64,000 nt of DNA, taken from Acipenser ruthenus. Its lineage: Eukaryota; Chordata; Actinopteri; Acipenseriformes; Acipenseridae. Where the stretch lies: positions 3,429,120 to 3,493,119 of the forward strand of contig NC_081218.1 in assembly GCF_902713425.1 (NCBI RefSeq), read 5' to 3'. This document shows positions 46,501-59,485 of the stretch, in pieces. Positions within the stretch are counted from its first letter, which is position 1, and each line of letters begins with the position of its first letter. Below the pieces are notes generated by a model. That model saw nothing but the letters and a program-made list of their open reading frames with translations. It had not been told where the DNA came from and did not search any database. A program made the translations under genes and the position numbers.

Positions 46501-47638
46501 TCCTCCATTCATAAAATAGGAGTTAATTAAAGAACACATTGAAAAATCCAAAATACTGCTAAAAAACAAAACATGGCATTTAATTAAGTTTTTTTTTTTA
46601 TTGTGAGAACTATTAAGAACTTTATAATAGTTACCTGTAATAAAATAGTTACAATATTATATATTATCATCTTTTTATTACCAGAAATGTAGACACTTCT
46701 CTTACAGTGCTTCTGTCATGCATCCATATATTTTAAATATTGCACATTTATCATCTATACACTCACCACTCAAAATTCATAGAGCAGATTTCCCCCGCAT
46801 AACACATAGTTTAGGACTGCCTCTTGTCTGCAGTAACGCTACACACACCTAGACATACTGTAGATCTGATGTGTACAGACTGAATGAAATATGAAATTCA
46901 CCTTTCTTTCTCTTTCTTTCTGGGGCATTCCCGTTACCAGTGACTGAGCTTGATGTGTAGCATTCTATCCAGTGAATAGTAACGTTAGATTATAGATAGT
47001 TATGGGGATTCCAAATCTTGTGAGAACAGTCACAAAGACTCCCGTTTATTCAGAGCACAGTCTGGGGGGAACTTTAAAAAGCTATTATAAAAACATAGAT
47101 TTTTACTTAGTAGACCTTCTTGTAAGCTGAATGCACCCTGCACTTATCTGTAAAATAACCTGGGCTAGAAGATCCATCCTGCACAGCGGTTTTCAATTTC
47201 TAACTGGGACCCCCTGAAATACTGCTATAACACTGAAATACATACATGTAGATTTATACACAATTGACCGCGCATGCAATACATGAATTGATGATGAACT
47301 GCTGTGGTTTGTATGTGACATGGCTGTTTCCAACCTCTGGTTTGAGATCCATCTGGCATAAAGACATGTGAGCCTTCGCTGGCCTTGCTACCAAGGGAAA
47401 GGGCTTGTTCTATGAATCATAGGCAGTGCATGTACAAACATAGGCAGTATATAATGATAATAGAAATGCACACGTGTACAGACTCGGGCATCTTGTGTAG
47501 TGCAAAATGTATTCTTTGGCATCATGGACAGCTTAGTTACTAGCAGTTGAGTTCTCTCAGTCTAGACCAATATGTGTCACTCTCCCCTGCAGCCTCAGAA
47601 TCTGTTTTTAACAATCTCTTTATTTTCTTTTTTCTTTT
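43511..47638. other. Gene-poor spacer
   Basis: About 4.1 kb with a (TG)n run at 44195-44210, a (TA)n run at about 44453-44470 and poly-T tracts at 45035 and 46379. No exon family, RNA gene or complete transposon is recognised. Confidence 0.4.
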
Positions 47639-48108
47639 ATTTAGAGTGCCCAATTATTTTACCCTTGATTTTCTCCCCAATTTAGAATGTCCAATGATTT
47701 TTTCCCCCCTCACCGCAGCAATTCCCCACACAGCTCAGGAGAACTGAAGGTTCAGCGGGCGTCCTCCGATCCCACGACCAAGCCAGCTTCCTCTTCTACA
47801 CCCAGGAACTCCAGAGCAGATGTCAGTGAGCTACCAGCCTCTGGAGAAGGGTCAGCCCTGCAGGTGTCCGCTCTGAGCTCACTGGGCGCCTGGCCAGCAG
47901 GGTTCGCTGTGGCGTGATGAGGAGAAACAGTCCCTGCCGGTTTTGCCTCCCTAAACCACAGGAGCGTCCGAGCCAATCCAACACTCCCTTCAAAATCCCC
48001 AGCGAAGACTGCCAATTTCGCCCAGTCAGGACGCTCCCCTGACTGTATGACTCGCCCTGCACACCACGCGACCATGCTTTTACCAGGTGAGCCACTTAGG
48101 GACTCTAC
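47639..48108 (-). mobile_element. tRNA-derived SINE, about 470 bp
   Basis: On the minus strand it begins GTCCCTAAGTGGCTCACCTG, a tRNA-like A box region, and ends with AAAATAATTGGGCACTCTAA followed by an A/T tail. The 3' half (ATTGGACATTC, CAGTTCTCCTGAGC) is shared with the palindrome arms around 28290-28440 and 31120-31260, so it is a family of repeats here. B box is diverged. Confidence 0.6.
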
Positions 48109-49220
48109 ATAACAATTTTATTGTAATCAAATTACTTACGGTAACTTCCTGTTACCCATAACTAATAAACACTCAATAGTGAACACAATCAATTCCATGA
48201 CAAACATGTGGACTAGAAGTCTTTAATAATCTGTTGAAGGCATTGAAACAGACTTCTAGTCCTAGATGTTCCAGACTCTTTCACAGCAGAAGAATTGATA
48301 ACCTGTGCATATAATACTCATGAGCACCAATATAGCTCTTTGGACCCGAATTGGAACATTTTAGTGCAGATTTGAGCTGCCTTGTCTCCTAGAAAAGGCG
48401 CCCACCCACCAGATTGCAAACAGTGATATCCTTTTACAGTCACTAGTCTCTCTGCAATGGGTGCACAATCCTAAGGCCACGACACTTGAAACATGAGCCA
48501 CCACAGTGCTGTGAAAAGGGGTGGCTCACCGGGCTCGTGGGTTTTGAGGATTATTGGTTTGAAAGACTGCTAGAACAAATCAGTAGGGTTAGGTAGATGC
48601 AAGTACATTTCAAATTCAGCACAGTAATGTTGGGTTTAAAAAAATCAACTTGTTTAATAAGCAGAACACTAAATGGTGTCTTAAAGTATCTGTAGAGAAC
48701 AAAATAATGTTGCACTTTTGTTAATTACTGTACACAGGACTCAAGTGTTACAGAAACACACAGCACTATAGCAAGCATGCTTTTTCATTGGTTATTAAAC
48801 TTACAGGAAGTCTGTTACTGCTTTACTTCCTTGGCCATTTCACCCCAGTGTCTTCTGCGTCAAAGCATGTGACTGGCTGAAAGCATGTCAGTCAATGGGG
48901 GAAGCAGCCGATTGGTTATTGACAGGAAGAAGCCAGTGAAGGGGTGGGGCAATTTCACCCTCCAGAATTCTTGAACCGAGTGTAGTAACAGATATCATGC
49001 TTTAGCAAACATTCATTTTAAAACATGTGTCTTTTCAAAACGGCACATTTAACCTAACAATGTAACTGTTTTGCTAGCCACAATCACTTTAATGTGTTTA
49101 GTCAGCTTTTAAAAAAAAAGTGAACTATCATGAAGAAGGTGGGAGCCAAAATGTTGTAGCTAATTATTAAATTAGTGAGTTATCAGTTTATGAATTAATT
49201 TTCTTTTTCATTATACATAT
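48109..49220. other. Spacer
   Basis: No coding or repeat signal that I can name. Confidence 0.3.
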
Positions 49221-49224
49221 TTAT

Positions 49225-49835
49225 TTGTATGGCTCTATTGAACTCTCTGGTTATCGGTATGGCTCTGTTGAACTCTCTGGTTATCGGTATGGCTCTATAG
49301 AACTCTCTGGTTATCGGCATGGCTCTATTGAACTCTCTGGTTATCGGCATGGCTCTATAGAACTCTCTGGTTATCGTCATGGCTCTATTGAACTCTCTGG
49401 TTATCGGCATGGCTCTATTGAACTCTCTGTTATCGGCATGGCTCTGTAGAACTCTCTGGTTATCGGTATGGCTCTGTAGAACTCTCTGGTATTTGGTATG
49501 GCTCTATAGAACTCTCTGGTATTCCGTATGGCTCTATAGAACACTGGTATTCCGTATGGCTCTATAGAACTCTCTGGTATTCCGTATGGCTCTACAGAAC
49601 TCTCTGGTATTCCGTATGGCTCTATAGAACACTGGTATTCCGTATGGCTCTATAGAACTCTCTGGTATTCCGTATGGCTCTACAGAACTCTCTGGTATTC
49701 CGTATGGCTCTATAGAACACTGGTATTCCGTATGGCTCTATAGAACACTCTGGTATTCCGTATGGCTCTATAGAACACTCTGGTATTCCGTATGGCTCTA
49801 TAGAACTCTCTGGTTATCAGTATGGCTCTTTTAGC
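49225..49835 (+). repeat. 30-bp minisatellite
   Basis: About 20 units of GGCTCTATAGAACTCTCTGG followed by TATTCCGTAT. The left half has the variant TTATCGGCAT and the right half TATTCCGTAT, so two blocks expanded separately. Some right-block units lack 4-6 bp. Short open frames (MALLNSLVIG-like) are artefacts. Confidence 0.95.
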
Positions 49836-50227
49836 CAGATGTCTCAGTTATTCAGTTACATAATAATTAGCAATTTATACACAATATTGGGATTTAACAA
49901 ACGAATAATACAAATAACAAAAACCAAACTGAAGTTTAAGTAGTCAGCAAGGGTCTCATTGGCCAGCCGTGTTTCCATTTCTAAGTGAAGGAATACTTTA
50001 CACAATCTACATGGTCCTACTGATGTTCTTACCCATTTAATATCATGTGTGTGTTTTCTGTGAAATGATCTATTGTTTTTTCTGCTTCTGTCATTATTTG
50101 CCATGCTTACTAACTATTCCAGCAAAAGTTGCTTCTGAAAAGCTTTGTCAAGGCTGATTGTGGGGAAGTGAAGTGGGGAAGCATGTAGGAGTTGCATAGA
50201 CTCACTTCTCAATCACTCATTGATCTC

Positions 50228-50525
50228 AACACATTGTCAAGTCGGGTCTTAAATGATCTAAGTGATTTCTCACTACTCTGTGTGTGAAGAAGACTCTCCT
50301 TCCTCCTGTCTGTCTCCACTTCATTTCCAGCTGTGTCCTCTGGTCCAGGTTTCTGTGCTGCGTTTAACGTATTGTTTCAGGTTAACTATGTCAGCTTCTT
50401 TTAAGATTTCAAAGATTTCAATCATGTCCCCCAATTTTGAATGGATTTGGTTCTTTCACCCTATCTTCACTGCTCATTCCTTTAAGTCTGGTTGCCCTTC
50501 TTTGGTACTGCGATGACCAGAAATC
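50228..50525 (-). mobile_element. CR1-like LINE 3' fragment
   Basis: On the minus strand it carries the DMIEIFEILK-like and TWTRGHSWK-like ORF2 tail words, decayed. Confidence 0.75.
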
Positions 50526-50984
50526 GCTCTCAACAGTGTGTTACACATCCTCGTCATAACCTCCATGGATTTATACGCTACAGTTTATGATCATATCGGA
50601 TGGGTCTGGGTCTGTTGATTCAATATTGAGATACTGTGATTTTTCTCTATCTGTCTTTACCTGTCTACGCTCTTGTCTGGGAATTTCTAATAGTCTTGGA
50701 CTAAACAGATGTCTTTATTCCATTCAAACCATGCGCCTTTCAGATTGGCTGGCCTTATATTTATATATAGAGTAGGTTTGACCAGCAGGGTTGGAATGTC
50801 ACACTGTCACATGGTTTAAATAGAATAAGGAAGTCTCCAAACATATCTCCAGACCTCAGTCGCTCGCTTCAAATCAATTCTCAGGACCCTGATAGCTGTT
50901 GTCTAAAATGCGATTTCAGGTTTTTCACTCCATCTTATTCGTATGATTCTGTATGACACACGCATCCACAATGTTTAGAATTCA

Positions 50985-51150
50985 CATCCTCGCCCTGTAT
51001 TTAATGTAGTATGCTTGTAGTTAATGTATTTGCATTGTTTTTTACTGTTTGTATTTAATGTACTATGCCCTGTATTTCACTGTATGATGCATTGTTCCTC
51101 ACTATCTTGTAAGGCGCTATATAAAATAAAGATTGATTGATTGATTCATA
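50985..51150 (+). mobile_element. Retroelement 3' end of unknown family
   Basis: Ends in AAGGCGCTATATAAAATAAA followed by (GATT)n, a 3' end common to several fish LINE and SINE families. The body is not recognised. Confidence 0.45.
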
Positions 51151-52552
51151 TCTAGACATATGTAGAGAACAATAACTCAGTGTTGGGGTAACACTACACA
51201 GAACCACTCAGAATTCCTATAATGTAGTGCTAATAACAGGGACTATGGATCTGGCTACAGTGAGACAGTCCTGACCTGAACACCCCCATTCAGTCCTGTG
51301 CCTTTCTCAAGCAGAGACTGACAAATGCCAACGGGACTAATAGAGTTGCGAAATACCCGTACAATCTTTTTCAGAAACATTTCCCTAGTAGCAGCAGAAA
51401 CCATCTGTTCCAATGGCGCTGCAAATTTTGGAAGAAAATGTCCCTAGCTTAATTTTCCAGAACAAAACGGCAGTCTTTGTACCAAGAATCCAATCTTTGG
51501 CATGCTCTGAGATCAGCACCTTGGGACTGTGCTGTTCTTAAATTTGACGTCTCTTGTTACTTTTTTGATCAGCACCCGGGAAAGCCACAGTCCTCTCCTC
51601 TGCTTCCAAGCTGTGCGTGTCTGCAAGTTTCTTTTTTTCTTTCCTTCCATCTTTCTTTTTCTGTGACAGCATGTTGTCGTAGGCTTAGATGCCAGTTTTG
51701 GGGTGCGGTGGGGTTTGTTCAGTCAGTAGAATACTTCATTCAGGAGAGCTCAGTTAGTGAGCGGCAGGCCCCAGAGCTGAACGCCCATCCGGCCGTGCAG
51801 AGAAGCAGGTAACCCTCATTCCTCGCATTCGGCCGACGCATCTGCACATCAGGGAGAGAAAGAGAGACAGTCACAATGAGAACACTGAGCTATTTTAGAA
51901 GGCTTGTTGTTACACAATGTCCTAGTACTGAATCTAAAGCCCATGAAACACCAAGAAGCTTTCAGTTAACTTTGTCTTTCTCTAGTGATTTTTTACCACC
52001 GTTACGCATGTCGCAAAACTAGCAAATGCCACAGATTAGTCATGAACACAATTCACTGTGGAGACCCACTTCTATGGAATCAAGCAGTGTCAACTGTCTT
52101 TGCACCCAGGAACTGCCTCAGGGGTCCCTACACTGTCCCACTCCTAGTCTTAACACTGTTTCTTAACTCTTCCTCTTTAGTAAAATAAGGGCCAGATTCA
52201 AACAGGTTATTCTGATGACTGTCTGAAACAAAGCACTGTGTAAAACTGGTGTGTTTTTGTAAAAAAAAAAAAATTAACAATATTTGACCTCAGAAACCAA
52301 CCTGTTAATGAAAACAAGAATTCCGTTTTGCAGTTGACGGCAAATGCATAGAACCGTCACCATGGTGATTATACTTTTGTGACATAACACTTTCCAAGCA
52401 TATCGTGTGGCTATCACCGTTTCACTCATTACTCTGTTAACAGCCAGCATGTTGTATTCTCTCCCTACACCCTAAGCATGAAGTAGTCACTTGGGTTGCT
52501 GTCCCCGATTTAGGGATTTATTTCTTTGCTAAGAGATTGAATCTTCTGAATC
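51151..52552. other. Spacer
   Basis: Nothing recognised beyond short homopolymers. Confidence 0.3.
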
Positions 52553-52710
52553 TGTTTACATAAGAAAGATAAGCAAATGTACAAATGAGAGAAGGTCATA
52601 AGTTCGTCTGGTTCCTAGGAGCTGATTGATCTCAAAACTGTCAAGGTGGGTCAGTGATCAATATGACAACCCATTCCATCCCCTCACACTCTGTGTGTGC
52701 TTTTTGAGTT
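52553..52710 (-). mobile_element. CR1-like LINE 3' fragment, strongly decayed
   Basis: It matches the order of the copy at 15444 (TAAGAAAGATAAGCAAATGT, then GAGCTGATTGATC, then CCATTCCATCCCCTCACACT), with deletions. Confidence 0.6.
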
Positions 52711-53654
52711 ATGGATGATGGTCTTTAAGATACACTGAAGTTACACTTCCCAGTAAAGTACCGAGATGATTGTTTATATATTGAATTTGCTGACACTCTG
52801 AAGTTGCAGAATTACTGTACATTAGCTGATACTGACACCTGAGCCGACCCTCAAACCTGCATTAAACTCATAAACTTGACTTGATTATTGAATTCATCAC
52901 CCTCACATCCACAGTGCTGTTTTCTGTACTACTGGTATATCAAGTTAGCAGGCATGAAGTACTGAGCTCTCAGAATGAGTCCTTGTATTATTTCAGTGTT
53001 ATTTCTATATACAGTCTGCAGCATAAAGGATACCAGACCTACCTGTCTGCACTAGGTTGTTTCTCGTCTGTAATGAATCTGAACTCTGTGATCAAAAAGT
53101 CAGTGAAATGGGTCTATGGGTCCATGGGTCCATGGTTTGGTCCTGTCACATTTTTCCGTACAAATCGGCTTGTACTTTGAGACCGTCCCACAGCGGTCTC
53201 TTTGTAATTCCAATAACTTGTTTGACAAACAGAAGGAGATGTGATCCCTTTTAATGGAATAACGAAACAAGCTTTCAAGACCTCAAAGGTCTCAGGTGAG
53301 AGTAGGAAAGCGAGATTTATTTTTACATGTTTAATTAGTCCAATAAAAGGGATCACCTTCTCTTTAAAAGCCATTTTCTTTACTTCTTTGATACAAACTT
53401 CTTTGAAAATATATTCCTTTTTGCCAGCTATCTTCAAACCAATAAATAAATATGGAGATCAATATTATGAATCTACCCAGAGGTAATTTAAAGCTTTCTC
53501 TCGGCCACACGTTTGGTTTGAAGGGAGTTTCAGTGAGCAGTAAAGCTCCTTGGGATGCTTCTTCATAAGTCACTTTATAGGTGTACTTGCTATGCTGAGG
53601 TAAATCTGTATTGGAGGTAAATTGATTAGAAATACAGGTTTAACAATTATGCAC
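52711..53654. other. Spacer
   Basis: No recognisable gene; open frames of up to 107 codons lack family resemblance. Confidence 0.3.
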
Positions 53655-55390
53655 TGTAATGGGTTCCTGATAGAATCAGTACTGGGGAGGCTGTAATGGG
53701 TTCCTGATAGAATCAGTACTGGGGAGGCTGTAATGGGTTCCTGATAGAATCAGTACTGGGGAGGCTGTAATGGGTTCCTGATAGAATCAGTACTGGGGAG
53801 GCTGTAATGGGTTCCTGATAGAATCAGTACTGGGGAGGCTGTAATGGGTTCCTGATAGAATCAGTACTGGGGAGGCTGTAATGGGTTCCTGATAGAATCA
53901 GTACTGGGGAGGCTGTAATGGGTTCCTGATAGAATCAGTACTGGGGAGGCTGTAATGGGTTCCTGATAGAATCAGTACTGGGGAGGCTGTAATGGGTTCC
54001 TGACAGAATCAGTACTGGGGAGGCTGTAATGGGTTCCTGATAGAATCAGTACTGGGGAGGCTGTAATGGGTTCCTGATAGAATCAGTACTGGGGAGGCTG
54101 TAATGGGTTCCTGATAGAATCAGTACTGGGGAGGCTGTAATGGGTTCCTGATAGAATCAGTACTGGGGAGGCTGTAATGGGTTCCTGATAGAATCAGTAC
54201 TGGGGAGGCTGTAATGGGTTCCTGATAGAATCAGTACTGGGGAGGCTGTAATGGGTTCCTGATAGAATCAGTACTGGGGAGGCTGTAATGGGTTCCTGAC
54301 AGAATCAGTACTGGGGAGGCTGTAATGGGTTCCTGATAGAATCAGTACTGGGGAGGCTGTAATGGGTTCCTGATAGAATCAGTACTGGGGAGGCTGTAAT
54401 GTGTTCCTGATAGAATCAGTACTGGGGAGGCTGTAATGGGTTCCTGATAGAATCAGTACTGGGGAGGCTGTAATGGGTTCCTGATAGAATCAGTACTGGG
54501 GAGGCTGTAATGGGTTCCTGACAGAATCAGTACTGGGGAGGCTGTAATGGGTTCCTGATAGAATCAGTACTGGGGAGGCTGTAATGGGTTCCTGATAGAA
54601 TCAGTACTGGGGAGGCTGTAATGGGTTCCTGATAGAATCAGTACTGGGGAGGCTGTAATGGGTTCCTGATAGAATCAGTACTGGGGAGGCTGTAATGGGT
54701 TCCTGATAGAATCAGTACTGGGGAGGCTGTAATGGGTTCCTGATAGAATCAGTACTGGGGAGGCTGTAATGGGTTCCTGATAGAATCAGTACTGGGGAGG
54801 CTGTAATGGGTTCCTGATAGAATCAGTACTGGGGAGGCTGTAATGGGTTCCTGATAGAATCAGTACTGGGGAGGCTGTAATGGGTTCCTGATAGAATCAG
54901 TACTGGGAGGCTGTAATGGGTTCCTGATAGAATCAGTACTGGGGAGGCTGTAATGGGTTCCTGATAGAATCAGTACTGGGGAGGCTGTAATGGGTTCCTG
55001 ACAGAATCAGTACTGGGGAGGCTGTAATGGGTTCCTGATAGAATCAGTACTGGGGAGGCTGTAATGGGTTCCTGATAGAATCAGTACTGGGGAGGCTGTA
55101 ATGGGTTCCTGATAGAATCAGTACTGGGGAGGCTGTAATGGGTTCCTGACAGAATCAGTACTGGGGAGGCTGTAATGGGTTCCTGACAGAATCAGTACTG
55201 GGGAGGCTGTAATGGGTTCCTGATAGAATCAGTACTGGGGAGGCTGTAATGGGTTCCTGATAGAATCAGTACTGGGGAGGCTGTAATGGGTTCCTGACAG
55301 AATCAGTACTGGGGAGGCTGTAATGGGTTCCTGACAGAATCAGTACTGGGGAGGCTGTAATGGGTTCCTGACAGAATCAGTGTTGGACAG
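53655..55390 (+). repeat. 37-bp minisatellite, about 46 copies
   Basis: The unit is TGTAATGGGTTCCTGATAGA followed by ATCAGTACTGGGGAGGC. Copies are nearly identical; the main variant is GACAGAATC for GATAGAATC, more frequent to the right, plus one unit with a missing G near 54907. The uniformity suggests recent expansion or ongoing homogenisation. Confidence 0.97.
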
Positions 55391-56302
55391 TCTGTAATGT
55401 AGAGAAAGGTCAGAACACACGTACCCTGGAGAAGAGGAGCAGGTGTCGGTGGATCGGAACAACAAGGGGGTACTTGCAGAGAGAGGGTGCCACTGAGGTC
55501 TGGAAACATGGAGGTAACAGCAACAGGTTACTAATAAGACACTTGAGTGCAGAGTAGGGGTTCACAACCCTGGCCTTCGGGGTCCCCCTGTGTCTTCTGG
55601 TTTTCATTCCAACTGAGCTCTCAATTACTTAACTAAAAACTTAATTGAACCAATAAGTAGCTTAATTAGGCCATTTAATAGTTTTCTACTCTTAACCAAA
55701 TTGGAGATGTCAGCTTAACTATACAATGTAATTTGAAATCTGCAAATTATGAGGAGATGAGGACCAGGGTTGGGAACCACTGAGTGTAGATTGAGATAAC
55801 AATGGCAAGTGGTGTTGAGTTCCCTTTTTAAATAGATTATAATAATAGTCCTACCACATTAGATGACGTAAAATCCATTGCAGAAAAGTATTTTATTCTA
55901 CAGTTTAACTTTTATGCAACAGCTCGGCATTTTAACCCAAGCAGCCAGATCTCTAAAATAGCAAATTCTCGACTTTGAGATGTTCAATTGAAATCATTTT
56001 AAATATGTTCAAACTACCAGTACTTGCAATAAAAAGTAAATGCTATCAAAATGGATATCATCCTTTCTTTAAATTGTGACTGTGAAGGGCTGATTGCGTT
56101 GAGCTGAACATCAAATTTAATGAACCAGCAACACAGCCTGCAAATGATTCCCAGCCATTGTTAACCCCTGAGCTGCCTTTTTCCTGGTTACTGTCCCCTC
56201 TTTGAAAAACATTCTTACTGGACAACAAGGCAGAAGAATACCAAGCAACAAATGATACAAGCAATTGTAACAGAGCAGACGTGGTGCACGTGTGTGTGTG
56301 AG
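55391..56302. other. Spacer
   Basis: No gene recognised. A GGGTTCACAACCCTGGCCTT and GGACCAGGGTTGGGAACCAC pair (about 55557 and 55762) could be the ends of a short unclassified repeat. Confidence 0.35.
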
Positions 56303-56969
56303 TGTGTGTTTTGTGGCTGGCAGCCCATCATGGCTCAGGCATAGAGGAGCAGCCTGGGGCCAAGATGGACACCTTTGCACAGCCACTCACTGTAAATTGG
56401 TTTGGGGGAAGTGTGTTACCGTTTAATTGTTTAAATGTTAAATTAGGTTATTGGAAAGTGTGAAATGTGGCCAGGTGTGGATTCAATTATGGATTACCAA
56501 TGAACCCCTGGCCACACCCTATAAAAGGAAAATGAAATGTTTGTTTGTGGGCAGCACATGCAAGGAGAGGGTTCAGTGAGAGTGCGTGCCAAGCCTGAAC
56601 AGAGAGTGACCAGAGAAAGAGAGTGAAGAGTGGTAGCATGCACTGCGATAGCTGAAGCTTTTGATTAGAATTTCGTTTTTAGTGTTTTGTTTAAACCTTT
56701 TATTTGATCCTGTGTTTGTTTTGCTTGTTGTGGAGAAATATAAGTGCATTTCTGAGTCTGGGTACTAATTCAAGGGTGCAGACCAGCCTTGACCTGGGGG
56801 CTACACTACATGTGGTGGAAACAGTGGGATAGTACTCCCTAGCAACCCAGCTCGGAACTGCAGGTCAAAAAAAAAGAAGAAATGAAGGTGATGTTAAAGA
56901 AGCTAAGTGAGGTGCAGCTGCAGATACACCAGCAGACAGTGCAGTAGTTCCAGTACCTGTTACATCAAG

Positions 56970-58960
56970 CAGCGAGCCGCAAGGTGCTGCCGGGGACAGA
57001 GTTGCTGCTGCCGGGGCCAGAGTTGCTGCTGCCGGGGCCAGAGTTGCTGCTGCCGTCCTGAGTGCCAAAGGGGGAGGAACCTCTGCCATCTCCAGAGCCA
57101 GAGGGGGAGGAGCTGCTGCTGTCTCCAGAGCCACAGGTGGAGTAGCCGCTACCATCTCCAGAGCCAGAGGTGGAGGAGCCGCTACCATTTCCAGAGCCAG
57201 AGGGGGAGGAGCCGCTACCATCTCCAGAGCCAAAGGGTGAGGAGCCGCTGTCGGCCCGAGAGCCAATGGGGGAGGAGCTGCTGCTGCCTCCAGAGCCAGA
57301 GAGAGAGGAGAGTCTGTCGGCCCTAGAACCAATGGGGATAGAGTTGTTGCTGTCTCCAGAGCCAAAAGCGGAGGAGCCACTGCTGTCTCCAGAGCCACAG
57401 AGGAAGGAGCCACTGCCATCTCCAGAGCCAGAGGTGGAGGAGCCGCTACCATCTCCAGAGCCACAGGTGGAGGAGCCGCTGTTGGCCCGAGAGCCAATGG
57501 GGGAGGAGCTGCTGCTGTCTCCAGAGCCACAGGTGGAGTAGCAGCTACCATCTCCAGAGCCAGAGGTGGAGGAGCCGCTACCATTTCCAGAGCCAGAGGG
57601 GGAGGAGCCGCTACCATCTCCAGAGCCAGAGGTGGAGGAGCCGCTACCATTTCCAGAGCCAGAGGGGGAGGAGCCGCTACCATCTCCAGAGCCAAAGGGT
57701 GAGGAGCCGCTGTCGGCCCGAGAGCCAATGGGGGAGGAGCTGCTGCTGCCTCCAGAGCCAGAGAGAGAGGAGAGTCTGTCGGCCCTAGAACCAATGGGGA
57801 TAGAGTTGTTGCTGTCTCCAGAGCCAAAAGCGGAGGAGCCACTGCTGTCTCCAGAGCCACAGAGGAAGGAGCCACTGCCATCTCCAGAGCCAGAGGGGGA
57901 GGAGCCGCTACCATCTCCAGAGCCACAGGTGGAGGAGCCGCTGTTGGCCCGAGAGCCAATGGGGGAGCTGCTGCTGTCTCCAGAGCCACAGGTGGAGTAG
58001 CAGCTACCGTCTCCAGAGCCAGAGGGGGAGGAGCCGCTGCCATCTCTAGAGCCAGAGGAGGAGGAGCCGCTGCTGTCTCCAGAGCCAGAGGTGAAGGAGC
58101 CGCTACCATTTCCAGAGCCAAAGGGTGAGGAGCTGCTGTCAGAACGAGAGCCAATGGGGGAGGAGCTGCTGCTGCCTCCAGAGCCAAAGGGAGAGGAGAG
58201 TCTGTCGGCCCTAAAACCAATGGTGATAGAGTTGTTGCTGTCTCCAGAGCCAAAGGGAGAGGAGAGTCTGTCGGCCCTAGAACCAATGGTGATAGAGTTG
58301 TTGCTGTCTCCAGAGCCAAAGGGAGAGGAGAGTCTGTCGGCCCTAGAACCAATGGTGATAGAGTTGTTGCTGTCTCCAGAGCCAAAAGCGGAGGAGCCAC
58401 TGCTGTCTCCAGAGCCACAGAGGAAGGAGCCACTGCCATCTCCAGAGCCAGAGGTGGAGGAGCCGCTGCCATCTCTGGCGCCAAAGGGAGAGGAGCCGCT
58501 GCCATCTCTGGCGCCAAAGGGGGAGGAGCCGCTGTTGGCCTGAGAGCCAATGGGGGAGAAACTGTTGCTGTCTCCAGAGCCAAAGGGAGAAGAGCCGCTG
58601 CTGTGTCCAGAGCCAGAGGGGGAGGAGCCGCTGCCCTCTCAAGAGCCAGAGGGGGAGGAGCCGCTGCCCTCTCAAGAGCCAGAGGGGGAGGAGCCGCTGC
58701 CCTCTCAAGAGCCAGAGGGGGAGGAGCCACTGCCCTCTCAAGAGCCAGAGGGGGAGGAGCCGCTGTCGGCCCGAGAGCCAATGGGGAAGGAACTGTTGCT
58801 GTCTCCAGAGCCAAAGGGAGAGGAGCCGCTGCTGTGTCCAGAGCTAATGGGGAAGGAGCTGTTGCCATCTCTAGAGCCAGAGGAGGAGCCGCTGCTGTCT
58901 CCAGTTCCAGAATCAAAGGAGGATACGAGGAAACCGCCTCCATCACAGTCCTGACCACCA
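56970..58960 (+). repeat. Proline/glutamate-type minisatellite inside the LTR element
   Basis: Units of 36-48 bp with the core TCTCCAGAGCCAGAGGGGGA followed by GGAGCCGCTACCA occur in larger blocks. A block of about 400-500 bp (with GAGAGTCTGTCGGCCCTAGA and GATAGAGTTGTTGCTGTCTC) recurs near 57230, 57705 and 58130-58340. Unit lengths divisible by three leave long open frames on both strands. The longest is an 803-codon antisense frame (56865-59276). Whether any is translated is unknown. Confidence 0.9.
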
Positions 58961-59338
58961 CCCCTGTGCAACAGTCAGGTGCCTTTGGGCCAGTTCCCTC
59001 AATCCTTTCTCCCAGACATCCAACCTTCGTGTCTTGACCGCTTTTCGCTGGGCCTAGTTCCCAGGTCGCTGCACCACCAGGCACGGTCGTTCGCCTGGTC
59101 TCCCGTTCCGCTCCCCCTGGTGAACCAGCCGTCACCGCACAGTCGCCGGGGCTCTCACCTGCTGCTGCACCCGTCCGGTCACGGTTCTGTGCTTCTGATG
59201 CCCCATCCATGTCACCCGGGTCCCCTGTCACCAGTTCTTGGTCCCGGGCCGGAATGTGGACCGACTTGCCCTCCAACCCACCTGCAAGGTCTACAGGTGG
59301 ACAATGGGGAACTTGTGGGAAAGGGTTTGGTTTTTAAA

Positions 59339-59360
59339 GGGGGGGGGGGGGGGGGGGGGG
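59339..59360. repeat. Run of 22 G
   Basis: Homopolymer at the end of the LTR element interior, preceded by TTTTTAAA. It is followed by an imperfect TATGTGTT/AACACATA hairpin with (TG)n loop (59379-59417). Confidence 0.98.
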
Positions 59361-59417
59361 TTGGCTTTGGGATGGCCGGTATGTGTTGCACATGTGTGTG
59401 TGTGTGTAACACATACC

Positions 59418-59485
59418 ACCAAACATACATGAATCACCATCCATTTGGAAGCCTCACATTTTGTTAAACTATCCTTCTTTCTCAG
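59418..59485 (+). repeat. Local direct duplication, copy 1
   Basis: About 68 bp (ACCAAACATACATGAATCAC to CTTTCTCAGT) that recurs at 60423-60491 on the other side of the 3' LTR with two or three mismatches. Confidence 0.85.

Noticed and set aside
56865-59276. 803-codon antisense frame as a host gene
   Set aside because: It is composed of minisatellite repeats inside an LTR element and runs against its transcription. It lacks any domain. Kept only as an observation.
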